Positions 7,794 through 16,484 of a DNA stretch of 64,000 nucleotides are shown in pieces. Source of the DNA: Mucilaginibacter myungsuensis (GTDB taxonomy: Bacteria > Bacteroidota > Bacteroidia > Sphingobacteriales > Sphingobacteriaceae); assembly GCF_015222005.1 (NCBI RefSeq), contig NZ_JADFFL010000002.1, positions 620,001-684,000 on the forward strand, read 5' to 3'. The position numbers were made by a program, and so were the translations under genes. The number at the start of each line of letters is the position of its first letter. Positions within the stretch are counted from its first letter, which is position 1. Under the pieces are notes generated by a model, which was not told the origin of the DNA, made no database searches, and worked only from the letters and a program-made list of their open reading frames with translations.

Positions 7794-9200
7794 ATGAGAA
7801 GTAAGTCCCCTAACCGTGTGTATGAGAACGTAAGCATTATTGATATTGCCGAGGAAGGCAAAGGCGTTGGCAAGACCGACGACCTGGTGCTTTTTGTAGA
7901 GAAAGCTGTTCCCGGTGATGTGGTTGATGTGGAGGTATACCGTAAAAAGAAGAAATTTGGCGAGGGCAAGATCAAGGAATTAAAAACACCGTCCCAGCAC
8001 CGCACGTTACCTTTCTGCGAGCATTTTGGTACTTGCGGCGGCTGCAAATGGCAACATATGACGTATGATGCCCAACTGCAATTTAAACAAAAAGCCGTTC
8101 ACGACGCGCTTACCCGTTTAGCTAAGCTGGAGGTTGACCATATGCTGCCGATCGTACCATCGCCCCAGGATAGGTATTATCGCAATAAGCTGGAGTTCAC
8201 CTTTTCGGATAAACGTTGGTTATACGACGGCGAGAACCGTGAAGATGAGCAATTGAATATGAACGCTCTTGGTTTCCACATCCCCGGCCGTTTTGATAAG
8301 ATATTGGATGTGAACCACTGCTACTTGCAGGCAGATCCGTCTAACCAATTGCGTAATAGTATTAATAATTTTGCCAAGCAAAACGGCATTAGCTATTATG
8401 GCATCAAGGCGCATACGGGTTCTTTACGTAACCTGATCATCCGTACATCGACCACGGGCGAGTTGATGGTGATCGTTGTGTTCGCTTTCGCGTCGCAAGA
8501 AGAGATTGACCTGCTGATGAATTTCATTAATAAAGATTTCCCGCAGATCACATCGTTATTATACATCCTTAACCACAAAAAGAACGATACCATTTTTGAT
8601 CAGGACGTATTGGTTTGGCGCGGACCGGAATACATTCACGAAGAAATGAACGGCATCAAGTTCCGTATCGGGCCAAAATCTTTCTATCAAACCAATTCGA
8701 TACAGGCCTTAAAACTATACGAGATCACCCGCGATTTTGCCGGCTTTAAAGGCGATGAGCTTGTGTATGACCTTTACACCGGCGCCGGTACCATTGCCAA
8801 CTTTGTGGCAGGCAGCGTGCGCGAAGTGGTGGGTGTAGAATACGTACCATCTGCGATAGAGGATGCTAAGATCAATTCGGGCATTAACAATATCACCAAC
8901 ACTAAATTTTATGCCGGCGATATGAAGGACGTGCTGAACGCCGAATTTATAGCCGAGCACGGCAAGCCCGACGTAGTGATCACCGATCCGCCACGTGCCG
9001 GTATGCATGCCGATGTAGTGGCCCGCCTAATGGAAATGGAAGCGCCCAAAGTTGTCTATGTGAGTTGCAACGCCGCCACACAGGCACGCGATCTGTTAGT
9101 ATTAAAAGAGAAATATAATGTAACTAAGATACAACCGGTAGACATGTTCCCCCATACACAGCATGTGGAGAATGTGGTGTTGCTGGAGTTGAGAGGGTAG
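7794..9200 (+). CDS. rlmD: 23S rRNA (uracil-5-)-methyltransferase RlmD (RumA family)
   Basis: 468 residues. Residues about 12-65 form a TRAM RNA-binding domain (IIDIAEEGKGVGK). The cysteines of CEHFGTCGGCKWQ (about 77-90), with a further Cys, match the iron-sulfur cluster of RlmD. The C-terminal Rossmann methyltransferase shows DLYTGAGTIA (SAM binding), TDPPRAGMH and the catalytic YVSCNAATQARD. It methylates a uridine of 23S rRNA at C5 with SAM. The promoter directly upstream puts the transcript start at the ATG, so the mRNA may be leaderless; otherwise GTG at 7818 (residue 9) is an alternative start that keeps the TRAM domain. Confidence 0.93.
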   Translation: MRSKSPNRVYENVSIIDIAEEGKGVGKTDDLVLFVEKAVPGDVVDVEVYRKKKKFGEGKIKELKTPSQHRTLPFCEHFGTCGGCKWQHMTYDAQLQFKQKAVHDALTRLAKLEVDHMLPIVPSPQDRYYRNKLEFTFSDKRWLYDGENREDEQLNMNALGFHIPGRFDKILDVNHCYLQADPSNQLRNSINNFAKQNGISYYGIKAHTGSLRNLIIRTSTTGELMVIVVFAFASQEEIDLLMNFINKDFPQITSLLYILNHKKNDTIFDQDVLVWRGPEYIHEEMNGIKFRIGPKSFYQTNSIQALKLYEITRDFAGFKGDELVYDLYTGAGTIANFVAGSVREVVGVEYVPSAIEDAKINSGINNITNTKFYAGDMKDVLNAEFIAEHGKPDVVITDPPRAGMHADVVARLMEMEAPKVVYVSCNAATQARDLLVLKEKYNVTKIQPVDMFPHTQHVENVVLLELRG

Positions 9201-9258
9201 TGATCGGTTAACTGGTGATCAATAACCGGTGGACAGTTAAATTAGAAGAAATAAGGAT

Positions 9259-9351
9259 GTCACCCTGAGCCTGTCGAAGGGCGTGTGTTGGGCTTACCAC
9301 CATGCATCGTTGATATGCATATACACAATGGTTCGACAAGCTCACCATGAC
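9259..9351. repeat. GTCATGGTGAGCTTGTCGAA-type hairpin repeat
   Basis: GTCACCCTGAGCCTGTCGAA begins at 9259, and the inverted partner GGTTCGACAAGCTCACCATG begins at 9330, so the arms pair imperfectly around a loop of about 50 bases. The same arms recur at 32622-32867. This sequence family is widespread in intergenic DNA of diverse bacteria. Confidence 0.75.
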
Positions 9352-9373
9352 ACATCTTTCAATATATTGAGGT

Positions 9374-9763
9374 ATGGATCCCGAAGAATTATTATTTGAC
9401 CAGAATGGTCCAAAAAAGGAAAGTCCGCTACGGAGTTTAGAGGTAGACCTGCGTTTATACAGCGAATCGCTGCGCGAGATAGCGGTCGAGATCATGGTGG
9501 AGGGCTTATCCCGTTACCCCATATTTGTGGCGCACCAGCACGAGGTTGCTTTGGGCGAACCGGTGATGCAAAAAGAAGACCTGAACACTGACTGGAATAT
9601 TAATGTAAGCATGCTGGAAGAATTTATCGATCGCGGCATCATCAAAAAAGAACTGCGGGAGCGTTTTCTGGATACCTACAAAGATCCGCATGACCACATG
9701 TGCGTGTTTGTGATCGTACCGGAGGGGGCGAATTTTGTATTTTTCCCTTACGGAAAAGAATAG
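9374..9763 (+). CDS. Conserved hypothetical protein, cytoplasmic
   Basis: 129 residues, soluble, acidic, with no signal peptide or membrane segment. It starts MDPEELLFDQNG and ends with HMCVFVIVPEGANFVFFPYGKE, a compact alpha/beta pattern. I recognise it only as the kind of short conserved protein found in Sphingobacteriaceae; I know of no assigned function. A membrane protein gene follows 10 bases later, so the two are probably co-transcribed. Confidence 0.75.
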   Translation: MDPEELLFDQNGPKKESPLRSLEVDLRLYSESLREIAVEIMVEGLSRYPIFVAHQHEVALGEPVMQKEDLNTDWNINVSMLEEFIDRGIIKKELRERFLDTYKDPHDHMCVFVIVPEGANFVFFPYGKE

Positions 9764-9773
9764 TAGCTGACCG

Positions 9774-10310
9774 ATGTACGGCCTGTTCATGTTCCCGTTC
9801 TTTTTGTTGCTGTTAGTGATCACGGCGGTGTCGGGGATCCTTGCCCTTTTGGGTCATGGCAGAACAGCCGGGAAACTCCTGATGGGAATTTGGGGCGGTT
9901 TCTTTTCCATCTGTATTCTGGGTGGGTTAGCTATTGCCTGGGATGTTTACCGGGACGTGGGCAAAAGCGATGTGTATGGTCAATACGTGATCGACCGTTT
10001 TAAATTCCCGGGTGGACAAGCCAATTGGCAGTATAATCATTATCGCTTTGAGCTGACCAAAGACAATAAGATATTATTTCATATCACAGATAAAACGCGC
10101 ATTATTAGGACCGATACCGGCAGTTTTTCCTTTGCAGAGAGCTATCATCACCCCCGCTTAAAGATCGTTATGCCGCAGCCGGCCCATCACATTTTATACA
10201 GCAACCCTACATTATACGTAAATAAACCATCGTTCCACTATGTTTTTGGGTCCAGGTATTATGGCAATATGTTTTTTGTAAAGGACGATTGGGAGCCAAG
10301 GGAAGAATAG
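9774..10310 (+). CDS. Hypothetical membrane protein
   Basis: 178 residues. Two membrane helices lie in the first 60 residues (MFPFFLLLLVITAVSGILALL and a second around GIWGGFFSICILGGLAIA), followed by a soluble domain of about 120 residues rich in Tyr, His and Phe (YGQYVIDRFKF, YHHPRLKI, KPSFHYVFGSRYYGNMFF). No enzymatic motif is recognised. It probably forms a unit with the upstream small gene. Confidence 0.7.
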   Translation: MYGLFMFPFFLLLLVITAVSGILALLGHGRTAGKLLMGIWGGFFSICILGGLAIAWDVYRDVGKSDVYGQYVIDRFKFPGGQANWQYNHYRFELTKDNKILFHITDKTRIIRTDTGSFSFAESYHHPRLKIVMPQPAHHILYSNPTLYVNKPSFHYVFGSRYYGNMFFVKDDWEPREE

Positions 10311-10338
10311 ATCGGAATGTTTTAAAGTTCTGCTTTTT

Positions 10339-10378
10339 TAACTTTTCAACTTTGTAACTTTACAACATTTCAACTTCA
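10339..10378. repeat. Degenerate tandem octamer array
   Basis: Five consecutive 8-base units read TAACTTTT, CAACTTTG, TAACTTTA, CAACATTT and CAACTTCA. The array ends 7 bases before the phosphoribosyltransferase ATG, so it occupies that gene's leader or promoter region. Confidence 0.7.
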
Positions 10379-10385
10379 ATACCAC

Positions 10386-10898
10386 ATGCCCGATACTAAA
10401 CGCATACCGATATTATCCGCCCAACAGATCCAGCAAAAGCTCGACCGTATCGCTTACCAGATATTAGAAGATAATTTTGAGGAGACAGAGCTGATCATTG
10501 CCGGTATCCAGCCACGTGGTAACTTTATCGCGTCGCGATTAAAGGCAATATTAGAGAGCATCTCGCACCTGCAGATCACCCAGATCAATATCGAACTGCA
10601 AAAAGAAAGCACCCACTTAGAGGCTAAGACCGATACCCCGCTACAGATCTGCGCCAACAAAGTAGTGATCTTGGTAGATGATGTATTGAACAGCGGTAAG
10701 ACACTGGCCTACGGCTTCGGCGTATTTTTGGACCTCCCATTAAAAAAACTGCGTACCGTGGTATTGGTCGACCGTAACCACAAAAGCTTCCCTATCACTA
10801 CCGACTATGCAGGTGTAGCCCTATCTACTGTTCTTAAAGAACACATTGAAGTGGTGTTGACCGAGTATGGTGATGCTGATGAGGTGTATATGAGGTAG
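10386..10898 (+). CDS. PyrR-like phosphoribosyltransferase
   Basis: 170 residues, the usual size of PyrR-type enzymes. The PRPP-binding signature VVILVDDVLNSGKTL is intact at about 95-109, and GIQPRGNFIASRL near residue 40 resembles the PyrR substrate region. The protein transfers or binds phosphoribosyl groups using PRPP; PyrR members act as uracil phosphoribosyltransferases and, in Firmicutes, as RNA-binding attenuators. No pyrimidine gene or attenuator is seen nearby, so the regulatory role is doubtful here. Identity as a type I PRTase is firm; the exact base substrate is not. Confidence 0.85.
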   Translation: MPDTKRIPILSAQQIQQKLDRIAYQILEDNFEETELIIAGIQPRGNFIASRLKAILESISHLQITQINIELQKESTHLEAKTDTPLQICANKVVILVDDVLNSGKTLAYGFGVFLDLPLKKLRTVVLVDRNHKSFPITTDYAGVALSTVLKEHIEVVLTEYGDADEVYMR

Positions 10899-11066
10899 AT
10901 ATTGGCCCGAAAGCCGGGTGGACCGCGAAGACAAAGCCGGTTTGTCACTATGTGGAACGAAAGACCTTTGCTACAATGCAAGGTAATTAGCTGGTCCGAA
11001 ATATTTATCGTAAAGTTCCTTGATAGCATTCAGGACACGCGTTGATATATCTTTGCCAGATCCAAC

Positions 11067-12230
11067 ATGAAACGCATACTGCCTACCATCGTCATTTCCC
11101 AATTCTTTTGCACCTCCTTATGGTTTGCGGGTAATGCTGTAATGGGCGATATTGTTGGCAGCTTGAACGTTTCGCCGGCGTTATTGGCCAACCTTACCAG
11201 TATGGTACAGTTCGGGTTCATTAGCGGTACGCTGGTGTTTGCCTTGTTGAGTATTGCCGATCGGTTTTCGCCTGTTAAGGTTTTCTTTACCTGTGCGATC
11301 ATTGCGGCGGCGGCCAATTTGGGCATGGTGATACCGGGCGCAGGCATCACCGTTTTAATGATCGTGCGTTTTTTGGTAGGCTTTTTCCTGGCGGGGATCT
11401 ATCCGGTGGGGATGAAGATCGCTGCCGATCACTATCAGCAAGGCTTGGGCAAGTCGTTGGGTTTTTTGGTGGGGGCTTTGGTTGTTGGCTCGGCCTTTCC
11501 GCATTTGCTTAGGTCGGGTTTATTTAAATTGCCCTGGCAATACGCCATCTGCACCACATCCTTACTGACCGTGACCGGTGGTTTGGCCATGCTGCTATTA
11601 GTGCCCGACGGTCCTTATCGCAAACCTGGTCAAAAATTGGTGCTGAACGGGTTTATGCAGGGTTTCCGTAACCCGCAATTCCGTGCTGCGGCTTTTGGTT
11701 ACTTTGGGCACATGTGGGAGTTGTACACGTTCTGGCTGTTCGTCCCGGTGATCATTGGTAATTATGCAAAGGCTTTCGCGGATTTCAATGTTCCGCTGTT
11801 GTCGTTTGTGGTGATGGCTATTGGTGGTGTATCCTGCGCGGTGGGCGGTTTACTATCAGGAAAGTTCGGTACTAAACGTATTGCTACCTGGGCATTGGCC
11901 ATTTCTGGACTGTGCTGTTTGTTATCACCCTTGATGATCACTTGCCAAACGGTGTGGGTGTTCATCGCCTTAATGCTGATCTGGGGCGCGGCGGGCACGG
12001 CCGATTCGCCCTTGTTCTCAACACTGGTGGCCCAACATGCGCCGCCCGAGTTTAGGGGGACATCGCTTACCATTGTCAACTGCGTAGGTTTTGCCATCAC
12101 CATCGTCAGCATACAATTGATCAGCATGGTGGCCCAAAGCAGCGATAGTATTTTTGTATTCATGCTGTTGGCTATTGGTCCGGCTTTGGGCTTGTTGGCG
12201 TTACTAAAACCATCCGCGCAAGCAAAATGA
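11067..12230 (+). CDS. MFS transporter
   Basis: 387 residues with about 12 hydrophobic segments. The start MKRILPTIVISQFFCTSLWFAGNAVMGDI and the run ALLSIADRFSPVKVFFTCAI with the loop after TM2 are typical of MFS exporters/importers of the YfcJ/CynX-like type; the substrate is not recognisable. A TATCTTTG -7 box lies at 11048-11055, 11 bases before the ATG. Its stop overlaps an ATG of the next gene frame (ATGA at 12227-12230). Confidence 0.85.
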   Translation: MKRILPTIVISQFFCTSLWFAGNAVMGDIVGSLNVSPALLANLTSMVQFGFISGTLVFALLSIADRFSPVKVFFTCAIIAAAANLGMVIPGAGITVLMIVRFLVGFFLAGIYPVGMKIAADHYQQGLGKSLGFLVGALVVGSAFPHLLRSGLFKLPWQYAICTTSLLTVTGGLAMLLLVPDGPYRKPGQKLVLNGFMQGFRNPQFRAAAFGYFGHMWELYTFWLFVPVIIGNYAKAFADFNVPLLSFVVMAIGGVSCAVGGLLSGKFGTKRIATWALAISGLCCLLSPLMITCQTVWVFIALMLIWGAAGTADSPLFSTLVAQHAPPEFRGTSLTIVNCVGFAITIVSIQLISMVAQSSDSIFVFMLLAIGPALGLLALLKPSAQAK

Positions 12231-12259
12231 TCCTTATCTTTACGGAACATCTTCACCCT

Positions 12260-13090
12260 ATGGAACGCATAGAAGTACGACATCTTTTTAAACCGCTGGA
12301 CGACCTGCTGATCCAGTTATTAGAGCAGCTTAGTCCAGAAGATTGGCACAAACCTACCGTAGCCAAACTTTGGACCGTGAAGGACGTAGTAGCGCATTTA
12401 CTGGACGGCAATATCCGCACGCTATCCATCCAGCGCGACAAATATTTTGGCGAACCCCCACCTCAAATAAACGGCTACACCGACCTGGTGGCCTGGCTGA
12501 ACGGCCTTAATGCCGATTGGGTGAAGGCTAATAAGCGCATTAGTCCGGACGTGTTGATCTTGTTGCACAAAGCTACCAATGACGCTACGACCCGATATTA
12601 TGAGTCGCTGGATCCGGATGCAGAGGCGATCTTTGCCGTAAGTTGGGCGGGAGAAGAGCAAAGCCTGAACTGGATGCATTTGGCGCGTGAGTACACCGAA
12701 AAATGGCACCATCAGCAGCAGATCCGCGAGGCTACGGGCCGCGACAGTATTCTTACCCGCGAGTTCTTTTACCCTATGATAGATACCTTTTTCCGCGCCT
12801 TACCTTTTACTTTTAAGGATGTGGATGCGGTGGACGGCACAACGATCAAGGTCAGTATCCCCGGCGATGCAGGTGGCGATTGGTATTTGCAAAAGCAGGG
12901 TCAAAACTGGGCTTTGGTTGATGGTGTTAATGAAGCGTCGATATCCGCATCGGTCAGCATACCGGCTTACATCACCTGGAAGTTGTTCAGTAAGAGCGTG
13001 CGGCCTGCTGATGTAAGTGCTGAAGTTGTTTTAACTGGTGACCAGCGGTTAGCGATGAAGGTATTGGATATGGTATCGGTAATGGCCTGA
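12260..13090 (+). CDS. DinB-like / maleylpyruvate isomerase N-terminal domain protein
   Basis: About 276 residues from ATG 12260 (MERIEVRHLFKPLDDLLIQL). An upstream ATG at 12227 overlaps the transporter stop but only adds an unconvincing MILIFTEHLHP. The four-helix domain shows LWTVKDVVAHLLDGN (about residue 40) and REYTEKWHHQQQIREATGR (about residue 150), the His-bearing blocks of the mycothiol-dependent maleylpyruvate isomerase/DinB superfamily, with a C-terminal SCP2-like region (VSIPGDAGGDWYLQ...). Such proteins bind a metal and often act as thiol-dependent transferases. Bacteroidota do not make mycothiol, so the cofactor is open. Confidence 0.75.
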   Translation: MERIEVRHLFKPLDDLLIQLLEQLSPEDWHKPTVAKLWTVKDVVAHLLDGNIRTLSIQRDKYFGEPPPQINGYTDLVAWLNGLNADWVKANKRISPDVLILLHKATNDATTRYYESLDPDAEAIFAVSWAGEEQSLNWMHLAREYTEKWHHQQQIREATGRDSILTREFFYPMIDTFFRALPFTFKDVDAVDGTTIKVSIPGDAGGDWYLQKQGQNWALVDGVNEASISASVSIPAYITWKLFSKSVRPADVSAEVVLTGDQRLAMKVLDMVSVMA

Positions 13091-13226
13091 TCTTTTATAA
13101 ATACTATAGCGAATTTGCGACTGCCAAAGAGTTTGAGCGGCGTCAATATATTCAATGCCGACTAAACGGAGGATCTGAAGACGCGATGACGGAATTTGCC
13201 CGGACTGCAATAAATAGAACAACAAC

Positions 13227-13683
<457 letters not shown>

Positions 13684-13703
<20 letters not shown>

Positions 13704-14847
13704 TAAACATACCGCATTGATCCGCCCGGCTTATGGCAACTTTGGCCGTAAAGAGTGGGCTTTTGTCGGCGCACCTTGCGGTGATATTAAAAGACTGGCA
13801 GAGGGCATTATTGCCGAACTATACAAGGTAGCTAAAGTGGCTTATGTGGACGCTGTCCATGCCGATGAACCTGCGCCCGCATCGGCACGTTTAGCGGCCG
13901 GGGCTTATTTGGAATATACCGAATTGGAAGGTCAGCAGCAGTTTAATTACAACGGGGAATTGAATGCTTTCCAAAACCGGGCGCTTTTCAATTCGACGGA
14001 TCTTATCCTTATCAACGGCAACCATCACCGTGGGCAAAAGCAGGTGGTGATCATCGATAGCAAGAAGAAAGCATCGCTGCAAAAACGTCTGGATCAACTG
14101 ACCGATGTGCGCCTATTCTTATTAGCAGACGGCGAGAATGATGTTTTTGACTTTGTAAAAGGTGCGATCGCCGATCATGCGGATATCCCGGTATTGAAGC
14201 TAAATGATATCGGTCTGATCACTTCATTTTTTAAAGCCGAATGGCAAAGGAGTCGCCCCGAACTTTACGGCTTAGTATTATCCGGGGGCAAAAGTACCCG
14301 CATGGGCGAGGATAAAGGCAGCATCAATTGGCATGGTAAAGAGCAACGCTACCACATGGCCGACCTGTTGAAGAACTATACCGATAAAGTTTTTATCTCT
14401 TGTCGCCCGGATCAGCAGCAGGATATCGACCCGCAATATCACACCCTTACAGATACCTTTACCGGCCTCGGTCCGTTCGGCGCGATACTATCAGCCTTTC
14501 GCGAACAGCCTGAGAAAGCCTGGCTGGTAGTCGCTTGCGATCTGCCACTGTTGGACAGAACCACGCTCGACTTCCTGACAGCTAACCGCGATACATCGGC
14601 CGTGGCCACTGCTTTCCAAAGCAGTTATCAAAATTTCCCCGAGCCGTTGATCACCATTTGGGAACCTAAGAGTTACGCCGTGTTGCTGTCGTTTTTGGCG
14701 CAGGGTTATTCCTGCCCGCGCAAGGTGCTTATCAATAGCGATACCCGTGTATTACAAGCGCCAAACCAGCAGGCCCTTACTAATGTTAACACCCCGGAGG
14801 AGCGCGAACAGATACAAGCCATCCTTAAAAACAAAACTACCGCATAA
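13684..14847 (+). CDS. mobA: Molybdenum cofactor guanylyltransferase-like protein with extra N-terminal domain
   Basis: 387 residues, about twice a plain MobA. Residues about 195-387 are a nucleotidyltransferase: LVLSGGKSTRMGEDKGSI (the LxGGxSxRMGxDK loop), GLGPFGAI and VVACDLPLLD. Residues 1-190 form another domain (EWAFVGAPCGDIKRLAEGI, FNSTDLILINGNHHRGQKQV) that resembles MobB in layout, but its would-be P-loop lacks the usual GKT/GKS. MobA adds GMP to molybdopterin to make the bis-MGD cofactor. The gene overlaps moaC by 20 bases and shares one base with the moeB-like gene. Confidence 0.82.
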
Positions 14848-15902
14848 TGGATACCTCCCGTTATAGTTGCCAGATAGCATTACCCGGTTTTGGCGAGCAA
14901 GCCCAGGAGCGATTGGCGCAAGCCAAAGTGGTTGTTGTGGGCATGGGTGGTTTGGGTTGCCCGGTTGCACAATATTTGGCAGCATCGGGCATAGGCACGT
15001 TGGGCATAGTTGACGAGGATATCGTTAGCTTGAGCAATCTGCACCGACAGATCCTTTACACACCAAATGATGTTGGCCTTAAAAAAGTGATCGTGGCGGC
15101 TGCCAAATTGCAGGCACAAAACCCGGGCATCGCGGTCGTCGCCCATCCGATGCATGTGAGCGCGGAAAACGTGATGGAACTATACACGGGTTACGATATC
15201 ATAGTGGACTGTACCGATAATTTCGATACCCGTTACCTGCTTAACGATGCCGCTGTATTATCGGGTAAACCGATAGTTTACGGGGCGATCTATCAATTTG
15301 AAGGTCAGGTAGCCCTTTGGAATGCCCTAAATACCGACGGCACCCGAAGCCCCAACTATCGCGACCTGTTCCCCGCCGTAGATGCTACGCAAGTGCCTAA
15401 TTGCACCGATGGTGGGGTAATACCTACCCTTGCCGGAATGATCGGCTGTATGCAGGCTAATGAAGTAATTAAGCTGATCACCAACACAGGCGAACCTTTA
15501 GCCGGAAAGGTATTGACGCTGGATGCCCAAACCATGCAGAGCCGTGTGATCAAGATCGGTCGTGTCACTAACGCCAACATCACCGCATTGCCAAAAACTG
15601 ATGTGCCGGAAGTATTGACAGTTGAGCAGGTCCGCACGGGGCTGTCATCCGGCGATATGGAACTGATCGATATCCGCAGCAGTGCCGAGCATGATGACCA
15701 TAACATTGGCGGCAAACATATCCCGGCCTACAAATTGGAGCGAGAGTTGGCTAATGCCGATCCGGCTAAAACTTTGGTATTATATTGCACCATCGGCAAG
15801 CGCAGTGCCAATGCGGTGAAGCAGTTAAAGCTGGTGTATCCTAACTTAAATATTGCATCGTTAGCGGGCGGCGTGAAAGCCTGGGGATACAATGTTCAAT
15901 AG
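14847..15902 (+). CDS. moeB: MoeB/ThiF/HesA-family adenylyltransferase with C-terminal rhodanese domain
   Basis: 351 residues. The E1-like adenylating domain shows GMGGLGCPVAQYLAASGIG (ATP loop), LSNLHRQILY and DCTDNFDTRYLLND. The rhodanese domain (about 250-351) has the active-site Cys in YCTIGKRSAN. MoeB adenylates the C-terminal Gly of the sulfur carrier MoaD. The Cys pairs that bind zinc in E. coli MoeB are not present: the segment reads NYRDLF where CYRCLF is expected, though VPNCTDGG is kept. A role in ThiS activation is the alternative. It begins on the last base of the mobA-like gene, so the three genes are one operon. Confidence 0.85.
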   Translation: MDTSRYSCQIALPGFGEQAQERLAQAKVVVVGMGGLGCPVAQYLAASGIGTLGIVDEDIVSLSNLHRQILYTPNDVGLKKVIVAAAKLQAQNPGIAVVAHPMHVSAENVMELYTGYDIIVDCTDNFDTRYLLNDAAVLSGKPIVYGAIYQFEGQVALWNALNTDGTRSPNYRDLFPAVDATQVPNCTDGGVIPTLAGMIGCMQANEVIKLITNTGEPLAGKVLTLDAQTMQSRVIKIGRVTNANITALPKTDVPEVLTVEQVRTGLSSGDMELIDIRSSAEHDDHNIGGKHIPAYKLERELANADPAKTLVLYCTIGKRSANAVKQLKLVYPNLNIASLAGGVKAWGYNVQ

Positions 15903-15911
15903 CGATCCGGT

Positions 15912-16301
15912 TTATCGTTGTCTCACATAGATCACACCCGGGGCTGTTGGGTATATATGGCCAATAAACAAGGTGTCATGCTGCACCGCTATCCTTTGCG
16001 AAAAGCCACCCAAACCGTACATAATGATCTTCTCGTTGTTCCTGTTATCCTGGCCTGGTCCTATCCAATACTTCCCTTTAGCAAGCAGGCGACCATTGTA
16101 GATGCTCCGGTAAGTGTTATCCGCATTTAGTTGGAACAATATCACAGTATCTTTTGGTACCGGTTGCCGACTGCCGATCACACCACCTACGCCATAGGCC
16201 GCACGCCAGGTGCCTACAAACTCTTTATTATCGGTGGGTAATTCTTCCTTTTTGCAGGATACTGATATGGTTGCTAACAGAATGATGACAAGGTATCTCA
16301 T
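15912..16301 (-). CDS. Small lipoprotein, lipocalin-like
   Basis: 129 residues. The signal peptide MRYLVIILLATISVSCKKEE gives an acylated Cys at about 16. The mature part begins with EFVGTWRAAYG, the 'GxW' start typical of lipocalin-like beta-barrel lipoproteins in Bacteroidota, and continues with alternating beta-strand segments. Function unknown. It is convergent with the moeB-like gene, whose stop is 9 bases away. Confidence 0.75.
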   Translation of the reverse strand: MRYLVIILLATISVSCKKEELPTDNKEFVGTWRAAYGVGGVIGSRQPVPKDTVILFQLNADNTYRSIYNGRLLAKGKYWIGPGQDNRNNEKIIMYGLGGFSQRIAVQHDTLFIGHIYPTAPGVIYVRQR

Positions 16302-16437
16302 AATTGCCGATTTTATCAGGATACGGCATAAGGCGACGGTTCGCTACATGAAAGTAATAGTTTCAGATCGATAGTCGATATGGTGCAGATAAGTCTCTCG
16401 AAATATCTTATTAGAAATTAATTAGAAAATTTCTGCT

Positions 16438-16445
16438 TACGTTTG
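16438..16445 (+). promoter_or_regulatory. Putative -7 box (TACGTTTG) of the porin gene
   Basis: TACGTTTG fits TAnnTTTG and lies 39 bases before the porin ATG. No clear TTTG -33 element sits at the proper spacing, so this is a partial match in an AT-rich leader. Confidence 0.45.
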
Positions 16446-16484
16446 CAATGCTTAAAAACTTTAACCCCTAATTGATCTTAAGCG

